Source of the DNA: Capnocytophaga periodontitidis
GTDB lineage: Bacteria > Bacteroidota > Bacteroidia > Flavobacteriales > Flavobacteriaceae
Direction of reading: 5' to 3'
Assembly (NCBI RefSeq): GCF_016126015.1
Contig: NZ_JAEFDB010000001.1
Location: 248,001 to 312,000, forward strand
Length of the DNA stretch: 64,000 bases
Below are positions 1 through 8,397 of the stretch, in pieces. The stretch's first letter is position 1. Each line of letters opens with the position of its first letter. Both the position numbers and the translations under genes were made by a program. A model generated the notes under the pieces. The model ran no database searches. It was not told where the DNA came from and was given only the letters and a program-made list of their open reading frames with translations.

Positions 1-768
1 TTCAGCCAAATTATACTTTTCAGGATAACGAGTTGCAAAAATGATGTTTAAGATATACTTTTCAATCTTTTCATCCATATACACTTCACGTACTGCTGTT
101 TGAGCTTTGAGAATTTGCTCTAAACTCACCGTTTGATTCACTACAGCATAACTATTGCTAAGATTATCGCGCATAATCTGTTGTTCCTCGTCTAATTTAG
201 GATAGTCGATAACTGTTTTGAGCATAAAACGGTCTACTTGGGCTTCAGGGAGTGGGTAAGTACCTTCTTGCTCTACAGGGTTTTGAGTAGCCATTACCAT
301 AAAAGGAGCATCAAGTTTAAAAGTGGAGTCACCTATGGTTACTTGTCGCTCTTGCATAGCCTCTAATAGGGCAGATTGTACTTTAGCAGGAGCACGGTTG
401 ATTTCGTCGGCTAAGACAAAATTTGCGAAGATAGGGCCTTTTTTAATGGAGAATTCATTTTGTTTGATGTTGTAGGTCATTGTACCTATCACATCGGCAG
501 GTAGCAAATCGGGAGTGAACTGAATACGGCTAAATGACCCGTGTACTGATTTAGCAAGAGTGTTGATAGAAAGCGTTTTGGCTAATCCAGGTACTCCTTC
601 TAAAAGGATATGCCCTTTACCTAATAAACCAATAAGTAGGGCGTTAACCATATGCTTTTGCCCTACAATTACTTTATTCATTTCATTGGTGAGAGCATCA
701 ATGAATACGCTTTCACGCTCAATTTTTTCGTTTATCTGACTGATATCTACAGATGTTCTTTGTTCCAT
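1..768 (-). CDS. MoxR-family AAA+ ATPase (partial, C-terminus beyond window)
   Basis: The reading frame starts at the ATG whose first base is 768 and stays open to base 1, giving 256 residues without a stop. It shows the MoxR pattern: Walker A as GVPGLAKT, then RIQFTPDLLPADVIG, a Walker B region ending VLADEINRAP, sensor 1 in MATQNPVEQEGTYPLPEAQ and the VDRFM arginine-finger segment. MoxR ATPases act as chaperone-like partners of DUF58/VWA proteins in envelope stress and metal-insertion systems; those partners would lie to the left of base 1 and cannot be seen. About 60-80 residues (the lid domain) are probably missing. Family assignment is firm; the specific role is not. Confidence 0.92.
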   Translation of the reverse strand, partial: MEQRTSVDISQINEKIERESVFIDALTNEMNKVIVGQKHMVNALLIGLLGKGHILLEGVPGLAKTLSINTLAKSVHGSFSRIQFTPDLLPADVIGTMTYNIKQNEFSIKKGPIFANFVLADEINRAPAKVQSALLEAMQERQVTIGDSTFKLDAPFMVMATQNPVEQEGTYPLPEAQVDRFMLKTVIDYPKLDEEQQIMRDNLSNSYAVVNQTVSLEQILKAQTAVREVYMDEKIEKYILNIIFATRYPEKYNLAE

Positions 769-884
769 AGTATAAATTATTTTTAGTGTTTATCTATTGT
801 ACAAATATTGTGCCGTTACGAAAGTAAAGTTGGTGTTTTTTTGGGTTTTGGGGAAAAATTATAGAGTTTGATTGTTTGTGACAA

Positions 885-927
885 AAAGAAAAGCTACCTA
901 AAAACTATTCAGACAGCTTCTTTTTAT
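885..927 (-). terminator. Terminator after the hexosaminidase gene
   Basis: On the minus strand a 9-bp stem (AAGCTGTCT with AGGTAGCTT, two wobble pairs) encloses a short loop and is followed by a T-rich run. It lies just past the stop of the hexosaminidase gene and before the MoxR promoter region. Confidence 0.6.
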
Positions 928-940
928 GAGTATAAAAAAC

Positions 941-3280
941 TTAGTTTACTTGTATTTCATCAATAAAAAGGAAACCAGGTTTGCCTGCAGCACCTTCGTG
1001 AAAAGCAGGAATCTTGTTTACTTCATTGATTTTTACTTTTAGATAAGTAACTTCTTTTTCAGGAAAAGATAGAGTATAAGTTTTTATTTCTTTAAAATGT
1101 TCTTTAGGTAGAGCGTAACTTTCTTTGCCTAGTAACACGTAGTTTTTACCATCCTTAGAGCCCCATACTTCAAAATTAGTAGGAGGATAAATCCAATCAC
1201 CAGTTTCAATGAAAGCATTGAAACTCACTTCTTTTACTAAAGTATTATCTTTTAAGGTAATAAGTACTTCACAAGGAGCTTCACTAAAACCTAACCATTC
1301 ACTAGAACGAGAGTTTGTACCTCCTTTTCTTCCATCTACTAAGGTAATAGCACCATTATAAGCATAGTTTTGAGTGGGTTTGCTCAAAAACTCTATAGGA
1401 CGTACAGTTGCTTTATTAAAAAAGAACTCTTGATTAAACTCACTTTCACCTTCTTTGCCAAATACTTTGGCTTTCAAATTTGTATTTTGAGTGAGTTTTA
1501 AAGGTTCTTTGTATATATTAGAATTTTTAGTGGGCTCACTACCATCGGTAGTATAATAAATAGGAGTATCTTGCAAACAAGAGAGAGTAACATTGATTTC
1601 ATCTACACCAGGTTTTACTTCTGCACGAAGATCAAAAATATGTTTAGCATAAGTGTAACCTTCAACATCATAGATAGGAAGTAAGCGTATTAAGCGTTGT
1701 AAAAATCCTTGATAATCTTTAGGTTTAGTAGGGTCTGCCCATTGAACTTCAGCTAAAGCAGCCATACGTGGTAAAGCCATATATTCAACGTGTTTGAAAG
1801 TTTTGATATACTCTGTCCAAATATTAGCTTGCACTCCTAAAATATGTTTTAGCTGCTCTTTATTCAGAGCTTCAGGATAAGGATTGAAAGAATATACACG
1901 TTCTACAGGAAGATAATTACCTATAGCAAGAGGTTCTTTATCAGTTTTATCAGTTTGATAGTAATCGAAATAGCAGAAAGACATAGGGGTCATAATCGCA
2001 TCGTGGTTAGATTTAGCAGCTTCAATAGCACCGCCAATACCTCTCCAAGACATCACTGTAGCATTAGGAGCTAAACCACCTTCGAGAATTTCGTCCCAGC
2101 CAATCATCTTGCGACCTTTTTTAGCTAACACTTCTTCAGCAAAGCTGATTACGTGGCTTTGTAAATATTCTTCAGCAGTGTGTTTTGTGTCGCCTTTGAT
2201 ACCTAAAGCTTTTATTTTAGCTTGACATTTAGGACATTTTTTCCAACTGTTTTTAGGGCATTCATCTCCCCCGATATGAATGTATTCAGAAGGAAATATA
2301 TCGGTTACTTCTTCCAATATATTTTTGATAAAATCGTACGTTTCGTCGTTACCTGCACAAAGTACATCTTCAGCAACTCCCCAAGTTTCTCTCACTTTGT
2401 AGGGGCCTCCAGTACAGCCTAATTTTGGATAAGTTGCCAAAACAGCTACCATGTGACCAGGGAGATCGATTTCAGGGATGATAGTAATATTGCGATCGGC
2501 AGCGTATTTTACAAGCTCTTTCATCTCTTGTTGGGTATAAAAACCACCGTGTGGTTTGCCATCGAATTTATCCCATTCTTTACCTAACATTGTTTGACTG
2601 CGGGTACTACCTACCACAGTGAGTTCAGGATATTTTTTAGATTCAAAACGCCAACCTTGATCATCAGTGAGATGCCAATGAAATTTGTTGATATTGTGAA
2701 GAGCAAGTATATCTATATAGATGCGCACAGAGTCGGCAGAAAAGAAGTGGCGAGCGCTGTCTAAATGAGCACCGCGATAAGCAAAGTAAGGTTTATCGGT
2801 GATTTTTTTAGCGGGAAAAGTTATTTTATTTACTTTTTGTACAGGGATTGATTTTCTCAAAAATTGTATTCCATAGAAAGTGCCAGCTTTAGAAGCTCCG
2901 TTTATAGTAATATTGTTAGCAGTAATTGTTACTTGGTAAGCCTCTTTGTTGTCGTTAGAGTAGTTTTGTGATAGAGAAATAGTGTTAGTTTCGTTGTTTT
3001 GGTTAGGAGCTACTTTCACTTCTATTCCTGCCTGTTTTTTGATGTACTCTTGCAGGAACCCAGCGTACTGTTGCAAAGCAGCATCATTTTCAGGATAAGT
3101 GAGCTTGGTATCAGCTGTAAGAACGAAGGGTTTATCGACATCAGCTTGAAGGGTGGTAATCATTTCGGGAGCTGGAACTATTTCGTAGTTAGCAGTACTC
3201 CCCTCCTCATTGGTAGTCGTTGATTTACAAGAAATCATCGTCATCAATAACAAAAGTGCGGAAGTTAATTTTATCTTCAT
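941..3280 (-). CDS. Beta-N-acetylhexosaminidase, GH20 lipoprotein
   Basis: Removes terminal N-acetylhexosamine from glycans, probably host glycoprotein N-glycans or mucin at the cell surface. The N-terminus is a lipoprotein signal with Cys18 after TMIS. An N-terminal GH20b-type domain (about 35-160) precedes the TIM barrel (about 165-520), which contains HLTDDQGWRFE and the catalytic Asp-Glu pair at 339-340 in HIGGDECPK. A chitobiase C-terminal-like segment with YYTTDGSEP follows (about 590-640), then a discoidin/F5-8C-like domain to residue 779. At 779 residues it matches Bacteroidota enzymes with accessory domains. It is transcribed alone and divergently from pdhA. Signal-peptide type and surface location are inferred. 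Confidence 0.95.
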   Translation of the reverse strand: MKIKLTSALLLLMTMISCKSTTTNEEGSTANYEIVPAPEMITTLQADVDKPFVLTADTKLTYPENDAALQQYAGFLQEYIKKQAGIEVKVAPNQNNETNTISLSQNYSNDNKEAYQVTITANNITINGASKAGTFYGIQFLRKSIPVQKVNKITFPAKKITDKPYFAYRGAHLDSARHFFSADSVRIYIDILALHNINKFHWHLTDDQGWRFESKKYPELTVVGSTRSQTMLGKEWDKFDGKPHGGFYTQQEMKELVKYAADRNITIIPEIDLPGHMVAVLATYPKLGCTGGPYKVRETWGVAEDVLCAGNDETYDFIKNILEEVTDIFPSEYIHIGGDECPKNSWKKCPKCQAKIKALGIKGDTKHTAEEYLQSHVISFAEEVLAKKGRKMIGWDEILEGGLAPNATVMSWRGIGGAIEAAKSNHDAIMTPMSFCYFDYYQTDKTDKEPLAIGNYLPVERVYSFNPYPEALNKEQLKHILGVQANIWTEYIKTFKHVEYMALPRMAALAEVQWADPTKPKDYQGFLQRLIRLLPIYDVEGYTYAKHIFDLRAEVKPGVDEINVTLSCLQDTPIYYTTDGSEPTKNSNIYKEPLKLTQNTNLKAKVFGKEGESEFNQEFFFNKATVRPIEFLSKPTQNYAYNGAITLVDGRKGGTNSRSSEWLGFSEAPCEVLITLKDNTLVKEVSFNAFIETGDWIYPPTNFEVWGSKDGKNYVLLGKESYALPKEHFKEIKTYTLSFPEKEVTYLKVKINEVNKIPAFHEGAAGKPGFLFIDEIQVN

Positions 3281-3307
3281 TACGTTTATAAATTTGAATT
3301 AATGGGA

Positions 3308-3315
3308 CAAAGGTA
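3308..3315 (-). promoter_or_regulatory. -7 promoter element of the hexosaminidase gene
   Basis: The minus strand reads TACCTTTG, an exact match to the Bacteroidota -7 consensus TAnnTTTG, 28 bases upstream of the hexosaminidase ATG. Confidence 0.7.
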
Positions 3316-3359
3316 TAAATTTTTTTTAAATATTTTTTGGTTACATTATTTTTTTTTTG

Positions 3360-3367
3360 CACCTTTG
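3360..3367 (+). promoter_or_regulatory. -7 promoter element of pdhA
   Basis: CACCTTTG, one mismatch from TAnnTTTG, lies about 40 bases before the pdhA ATG behind an AT-rich stretch. This promoter is back to back with that of the hexosaminidase. Confidence 0.5.
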
Positions 3368-3409
3368 CAAATATTTTTAAAACGAATAGACTTTTATATA
3401 CATTAACAA

Positions 3410-4408
3410 ATGAAAAAATTTGATAAAGAAGTGTACCTAAAATGGTACGAGGATATGCTTTTTTGGAGAAAATTTGAAGATAAACTCGCCGCAGTTTATA
3501 TCCAACAAAAAGTAAGAGGTTTCTTGCATCTCTACAATGGACAAGAAGCTGTAGCTGCTGGTTGCCTCCATGCAATGGATTTGACCAAAGACAAGATGAT
3601 TACTTCTTACCGTTGCCACGTGCATCCTATAGGTTTGGGCGTAGACCCTAAACGTATTATGGCTGAGTTGTACGGTAAAGGCACAGGTACTTCTCACGGT
3701 TTAGGAGGTTCTATGCACATCTTTTCTAAAGAGCACCGCTTTTATGGTGGACACGGTATCGTAGGAGGACAAATTGCTCTTGGAGCAGGTTTAGCTTTTG
3801 CCGATAAATACTTCAATCGTGAAGCAGTAACTCTTACTTTTATGGGAGATGGTGCCGTGCGACAAGGAGCTTTCCACGAAACACTTAACTTGGCAATGTT
3901 GTGGAAATTGCCAGTAGTTTTCATCGTAGAAAACAACCACTATGCAATGGGTACTTCCGTAGAAAGAACTGCAAACCACGTAAATATTTGGAAACTTGGT
4001 TTGGGTTATGAAATGCCCAGCCAAGAGGTAGATGGTATGCACCCTGAAACCGTAGCAGAAGCTGTATACGAAGCTATAGAACGAGCTCGTCGTGGCGATG
4101 GTCCTACTTTACTTGATATCCGTACATATCGTTATCGAGGTCACTCTATGTCGGATGCACAACACTACCGTACTAAAGAAGAGGTAGAAGAGTACAAAAA
4201 ACAAGATCCTATCACAAATGTACTTGCTGTTATCAAAGAGAAAAAATACGCTACCGATGCTGAATTAGAAGCTATCGATGAACGTGTAAAAGAACGTGTG
4301 GCAGAGTGTGAAAAATTCGCTGAAGAATCACCTTATCCAGAAAAACACATTATGTACGATGTGGTTTACGAACAAGAAAATTATCCTTTCTTGCCAAGTA
4401 GACTTTAA
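3410..4408 (+). CDS. pdhA: Pyruvate dehydrogenase E1 component, alpha subunit
   Basis: Thiamine-diphosphate-dependent alpha subunit of the E1 heterotetramer, which decarboxylates pyruvate and transfers the acetyl group to E2 lipoate. At 332 residues it has the normal length. The thiamine-binding motif starts at GDG 146-148 and ends at NN 175-176 (GDGAVRQGAFHE, then VVFIVENNHYAMGTS). The phosphorylation-loop-type motif RYRGHSMSD is present near residue 240. The E2 gene follows 36 bases downstream, so the two are very likely cotranscribed. No E1-beta gene lies in the window, so the complex is genetically split. A branched-chain alpha-ketoacid E1 is an alternative, but the adjacent two-lipoyl E2 and lpdA favour pyruvate dehydrogenase. 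Confidence 0.95.
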   Translation: MKKFDKEVYLKWYEDMLFWRKFEDKLAAVYIQQKVRGFLHLYNGQEAVAAGCLHAMDLTKDKMITSYRCHVHPIGLGVDPKRIMAELYGKGTGTSHGLGGSMHIFSKEHRFYGGHGIVGGQIALGAGLAFADKYFNREAVTLTFMGDGAVRQGAFHETLNLAMLWKLPVVFIVENNHYAMGTSVERTANHVNIWKLGLGYEMPSQEVDGMHPETVAEAVYEAIERARRGDGPTLLDIRTYRYRGHSMSDAQHYRTKEEVEEYKKQDPITNVLAVIKEKKYATDAELEAIDERVKERVAECEKFAEESPYPEKHIMYDVVYEQENYPFLPSRL

Positions 4409-4444
4409 ATAAACTAAAAACACTAATTAAATACAAGAACATAA

Positions 4445-6049
4445 ATGGCAGAAATTATTACTATGCCACGCCTGAGCGACACTATGGAAGAAGGTGTTGT
4501 TGCAAAGTGGCTTAAAAAAGTAGGCGATAAAGTAAACGAAGGCGACATTTTAGCTGAAATTGAGACTGATAAAGCTACAATGGAATTTGAATCATTTCAC
4601 TCAGGTACCTTATTATATATAGGGTTACAAGAAGGTGAAGGAGCCAAAGTAGATACACTTTTGGCAATCATAGGTAAAGAAGGTGAAGATATCTCAGCAC
4701 TTATTGGAGGTGGAGCTCCTGCAGCAGCTCCTAAAGCTGAAGAAGCAAAACCAGTTGCTGAGGTAACTAATACTCCCACTGCAGGTGTTGCTATGCCTGC
4801 AGGTGTAGAAGTGGTAACAATGCCTCGACTCAGTGATACAATGACAGAAGGTACTGTAGCTTCTTGGCTTAAAAAAGTAGGAGATACAGTAAAAGAAGGC
4901 GATATTTTAGCTGAAATTGAAACTGATAAAGCTACAATGGAGTTTGAATCATTTTATTCAGGTACTTTATTGTATATAGGTTTAAAAGAAGGAGAAAGTG
5001 CTTCAGTGGATTCATTGTTGGCTATTATAGGCCCTGCAGGTACTGATGTGAATGCAGTATTAGCTGCATTACAAGGTGGGGGTAGTGCTCCAGCAGCAGC
5101 TCCTAAATCCGAAAGCAAACCTACTGAAACAGTAGCTCCAGCTGCTGCTCCAGTAGCTAATGCTAACGACCGTGTGTTTGCTTCACCTTTGGCTAAGAAA
5201 ATTGCTCAAGATAAAGGTATTAACCTTACTGAAGTAAAAGGAAGTGGAGAAAATGGACGTATTGTTAAGAAAGATGTAGAAAACTTTACTCCAAGTGCTA
5301 AAGCGGCAGCAGCTCCTGCTACAGCTTCAGCAAATCCAGCTATCCCAACAGTAATTCCTGTAGGTGTAGAAGTAACTGAGGAAGTGAAGAACTCACAAAT
5401 GCGTAAAACGATTGCGAAACGTTTGGCAGAGTCTAAATTCACTGCACCTCACTACTATTTGGCAATAGAAATTGATATGGATAACGCGATGGAATCTCGT
5501 GCTCAAATCAACAATTTACCAGACACCAAAATATCTTTCAACGATATGGTAGTGAAAGCCTGCGCAATGGCACTTAAAAAACACCCTCAAGTAAATACTT
5601 CTTGGAAAGGCGATACAACCCTTTACAACAAGCACGTGAATGTAGGGGTGGCTGTGGCTATTGAAGATGGCTTGGTAGTACCTGTTATCAAGTTTACGGA
5701 TACTTTAACGCTTACTCAAATAGGTGCTTTGGTAAAAGACTTGGCTGGTAAGGCACGCAACAAAAAATTGACTCCTGCCGAAATGGAAGGTAGCACATTC
5801 ACTGTGTCTAACTTAGGTATGTTTGGTGTAGATGTATTTACTTCTATTATCAATCAACCTAACTCTGCTATTCTTTCAGTAGGTGCAATTGTTGAGAAGC
5901 CTGTAGTGAAAAACGGACAAATAGTAGTAGGTCACACTATGCAAGTAACCCTTGCTTGTGACCACCGTACTATTGATGGTGCTACAGGTGCTCAATTTTT
6001 ACAAACTCTCAAAACATACATTGAGAACCCTGTAACAATGCTCGCATAG
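4445..6049 (+). CDS. pdhC: Dihydrolipoamide acetyltransferase, pyruvate dehydrogenase E2
   Basis: Core of the pyruvate dehydrogenase complex; accepts the acetyl group on lipoyl-lysine and passes it to CoA. The 534 residues hold two nearly identical lipoyl domains (about 2-80 and 122-200) with lipoylated lysines K43 and K162, each inside IETDKATMEFESF. Ala/Pro-rich linkers come next, then a peripheral-subunit-binding domain (about 244-281, FASPLAKKIAQDKGI) and the catalytic domain with DHRTIDGATG near residue 508. The gene is transcribed with pdhA. The lipoyl synthase gene lies immediately downstream in the opposite direction, separated by a hairpin terminator. Confidence 0.95.
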   Translation: MAEIITMPRLSDTMEEGVVAKWLKKVGDKVNEGDILAEIETDKATMEFESFHSGTLLYIGLQEGEGAKVDTLLAIIGKEGEDISALIGGGAPAAAPKAEEAKPVAEVTNTPTAGVAMPAGVEVVTMPRLSDTMTEGTVASWLKKVGDTVKEGDILAEIETDKATMEFESFYSGTLLYIGLKEGESASVDSLLAIIGPAGTDVNAVLAALQGGGSAPAAAPKSESKPTETVAPAAAPVANANDRVFASPLAKKIAQDKGINLTEVKGSGENGRIVKKDVENFTPSAKAAAAPATASANPAIPTVIPVGVEVTEEVKNSQMRKTIAKRLAESKFTAPHYYLAIEIDMDNAMESRAQINNLPDTKISFNDMVVKACAMALKKHPQVNTSWKGDTTLYNKHVNVGVAVAIEDGLVVPVIKFTDTLTLTQIGALVKDLAGKARNKKLTPAEMEGSTFTVSNLGMFGVDVFTSIINQPNSAILSVGAIVEKPVVKNGQIVVGHTMQVTLACDHRTIDGATGAQFLQTLKTYIENPVTMLA

Positions 6050-6072
6050 GAGAATATGTTATTATTATAAAC

Positions 6073-6106
6073 AAAAGGCTGTCCTTTCAATGGGGCAGCC
6101 TTTTTT
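6073..6106 (+). terminator. Terminator after pdhA-pdhC
   Basis: An inverted repeat (AAAAGGCTG with CAGCCTTTT, plus inner CC/GG pairs) ends in TTTTTT. It lies in the 77-base gap between the convergent E2 and lipA genes and can serve both directions. Confidence 0.85.
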
Positions 6107-6126
6107 GTTTGTATCATTACCTATTA

Positions 6127-7017
6127 TTATAATAAGTGTTTATGAGCACGGTAGGACGAGCGAACTAATGCTCCACTCTCTATGTGGCGGAATCCTAATT
6201 CTAAGCCTATTTCTTTGTATTTAGCAAATTGTTCAGGAGTTATAAATCGTTTCACAGGTAAGTGTTTTTTAGAGGGTTGCAAATATTGACCTATAGTTAC
6301 AATATCTACTTTAGCTTCTTTTAAGTCATGAAGGGTTTCTATCACTTCTTCTTCTTTTTCTCCTAACCCTAACATAATTCCTGATTTGGTACGATTAGCG
6401 CCATTTTCTTTTAAATAGCGCAATACTCCTAAACTGCGGTCGTACTTAGCTTGAATGCGTACCTCACGCGTTAATCGGCGTACAGTTTCCATATTGTGAG
6501 AGATAATTTCAGGTGCAGCATCTAAAATGCGGTTTAAATTACGTTCTACTCCTTGAAAATCAGGGATGAGGGTTTCCATAGTAGTATTAGGATTCATACG
6601 GCGTACTGCTCTTACGGTTTCTGCCCAAATGATGCTTCCCATATCTTTTAAATCATCGCGGTCTACTGAAGTGAGTACGGCGTGCTTGATATTCATCAAC
6701 TTGATAGAGCGTGCTACTTTTTCAGGTTCTTCCCAGTCTAAACTTTCAGGACGTCCAGTTTTTACACCACAAAATCCACAAGAACGAGTACAAATATTTC
6801 CTAAAATCATAAAGGTAGCGGTACCTTCTCCCCAGCATTCTCCCATATTAGGGCAACTACCTGAAGTACAGATAGTGTGAAGATTATAGCGATCTACCAC
6901 GCTTCTCAATTCGGTGTATTTTTTTCCAGTAGGGAGCTTTACGCGTATCCATTCAGGTTTTTTGGTAAAAGTTACTTCAGTTTCTATATTATTGATAGCA
7001 AGCGATTCTGCATTCAT
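6127..7017 (-). CDS. lipA: Lipoyl synthase
   Basis: Radical-SAM enzyme that inserts two sulfur atoms into octanoyl-lysine on E2 and related proteins. Both iron-sulfur motifs are intact: the auxiliary cluster cysteines C50, C55 and C61 (CTSGSCPNMGEC) and the radical-SAM cysteines C76, C80 and C83 (CTRSCGFC). The conserved RSSYRA segment is near the C-terminus. Its 296 residues fit the family. It faces the E2 gene whose product it modifies. Its own promoter (minus-strand TACTTTTG) lies 28 bases upstream. Confidence 0.97.
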   Translation of the reverse strand: MNAESLAINNIETEVTFTKKPEWIRVKLPTGKKYTELRSVVDRYNLHTICTSGSCPNMGECWGEGTATFMILGNICTRSCGFCGVKTGRPESLDWEEPEKVARSIKLMNIKHAVLTSVDRDDLKDMGSIIWAETVRAVRRMNPNTTMETLIPDFQGVERNLNRILDAAPEIISHNMETVRRLTREVRIQAKYDRSLGVLRYLKENGANRTKSGIMLGLGEKEEEVIETLHDLKEAKVDIVTIGQYLQPSKKHLPVKRFITPEQFAKYKEIGLELGFRHIESGALVRSSYRAHKHLL

Positions 7018-7045
7018 TGTTTTAATCTTTAAACTAAAAATTTTC

Positions 7046-7053
7046 CAAAAGTA
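7046..7053 (-). promoter_or_regulatory. -7 promoter element of lipA
   Basis: The minus strand reads TACTTTTG, matching TAnnTTTG exactly, 28 bases upstream of the lipA ATG. Confidence 0.65.
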
Positions 7054-7141
7054 CTACTTTTTTACAAACTGACAATTTTTTAGTGATACAAACTTTTTAT
7101 ACTCTATTGTAAAGATCTATAAATCAACGCAGATAAGAATT

Positions 7142-7858
7142 TTAAAAAAGTACTTGTAATACTTCTAATGATTTTATTTTCTTAAAATTAGGAAAGTGCC
7201 ATTCGTAGTATTTTAGCAATAGATACAATAAGGCATTGCGTTCGTTTTTGTTAGTTCTAATTTGATTTAGAGTTGGATAATCTGTTTCTAAAAGTGTTTT
7301 GAACAAGGAAAGAGCATTTCCTGAAATAACTGCTGTATTATTTTCAGTAGTTGTAAAATGGCCTTCTTCTAAACTGAAAAAAGGAAGGTATGAATCGCTA
7401 TCATCGGGGTAAAAACCAAGATATTTGCTGAGGTCAAGCAAGAATTTTAAATGAAAATTAGCCGAAAAATTATTGCGGTCTAAATAGATGAGTTTTTCTT
7501 CTAAGTAGTTAAAAAGTTCTATATCAGGAGCTTCGGAGGTACATATATGAGCACATACTTCAGAGAGGAATAAGCTTACAGTACTCTTGTATATATCGGT
7601 GTGAAGAGTGAGATAAGGGGTAGTTACTTTTGCTTCTTTGATATGCCCTAAGGAACCATTACTCTTATGAGTAGCAACGAGCTCTAAGAGAGTAAAAGGT
7701 TGAAAAAGTGCTATGGTTTGGCTGTTCTTTTTAGCAGAAAGTATACCTTGCTGTAGATAACTACGTGTGCCAAGTGTTTTAGTAAAACACTTTACAATGA
7801 GACTGTTATCACTGTATTTTAAGTTTGATATTACAATAGCTTCAACTTTTTCGTACAT
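7142..7858 (-). CDS. recO: DNA repair protein RecO
   Basis: Recombination mediator that works with RecF and RecR to load RecA at single-stranded gaps. The 238-residue protein opens with the OB-fold segment typical of RecO (EAIVISNLKYSDNSLIVKCFT, residues 6-26) followed by the helical C-terminal region. No zinc-finger cysteine set is obvious, which is common in this phylum. It is transcribed alone, away from the TonB-like gene that starts 68 bases on the other side. Confidence 0.88.
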   Translation of the reverse strand: MYEKVEAIVISNLKYSDNSLIVKCFTKTLGTRSYLQQGILSAKKNSQTIALFQPFTLLELVATHKSNGSLGHIKEAKVTTPYLTLHTDIYKSTVSLFLSEVCAHICTSEAPDIELFNYLEEKLIYLDRNNFSANFHLKFLLDLSKYLGFYPDDSDSYLPFFSLEEGHFTTTENNTAVISGNALSLFKTLLETDYPTLNQIRTNKNERNALLYLLLKYYEWHFPNFKKIKSLEVLQVLF

Positions 7859-7926
7859 ATATTCTCCTTTATGATTGTATAATTCTTGGCATATTCCTTG
7901 TTCATAGTTTTAAAAAATGTTTTACT

Positions 7927-8391
7927 ATGAGAATCTTTATATGTTTATGTTGTTGTTTTTTGAGTCTTAAAAATTATGCTCAATTAAAAGATAAAATATC
8001 TAATAATATTATAGTTGATCCTTCTGTTTTTGAAGTATCTGAAAAGGCAGCTTGTAACTATCCATTGATTACTCGAAAAGTTAGATTTATGGAATGTAAA
8101 GCTGTTCCTGAATCTGAAGAAGATAAGTGTTTTAATGAATACTATAACAGGCATTTGCAATCGGTAGTACATCTTGAAAGACCTTTTGAGGATGCTGGAG
8201 AAGCTGTTATTCAATTTTGTGTAAACACTGATGGATCTGTGAAGGTACTTAATTGTATAGGTACTACTGAATATGCTCGTAAAGAGATTATTCTTGCAGT
8301 TCAAAAACTTCCTAAGTTTATACCAGCTCAACACAGAGGCAGACCAATACCTTCTTATTTTCAATCTCGTATTATCTTTAAATTCCGTTAA
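7927..8391 (+). CDS. Small exported protein with TonB C-terminal-like domain
   Basis: A 154-residue protein with a Cys-rich signal peptide (MRIFICLCCCFLSLKNYAQ, cleavage expected after the Ala). Its C-terminal half (about 90-154) resembles the TonB C-terminal fold: DAGEAVIQFCVNTDGSV, then a helix, then a final strand IIFKFR. It lacks the TonB membrane anchor and Pro-rich spacer, so it is not a complete energy transducer. Single-domain proteins of this type are frequent in Bacteroidota and their roles are mostly unassigned. It is convergent with the FUSC gene, leaving six bases between stop codons. Confidence 0.7.
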   Translation: MRIFICLCCCFLSLKNYAQLKDKISNNIIVDPSVFEVSEKAACNYPLITRKVRFMECKAVPESEEDKCFNEYYNRHLQSVVHLERPFEDAGEAVIQFCVNTDGSVKVLNCIGTTEYARKEIILAVQKLPKFIPAQHRGRPIPSYFQSRIIFKFR

Positions 8392-8397
8392 TAATTA

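Noticed and set aside
3225-3575. 116-codon open frame across the hexosaminidase-pdhA gap
   Set aside because: It overlaps the starts of two well-supported divergent genes and their promoters.
4454-5030. Near-identical duplicate segments in the E2 gene as a possible recent duplication or assembly fault
   Set aside because: Two tandem lipoyl domains are a normal feature of E2 proteins.
7927-8391. Full TonB energy transducer
   Set aside because: It lacks the membrane anchor and Pro-rich spacer, with no ExbB or ExbD nearby.
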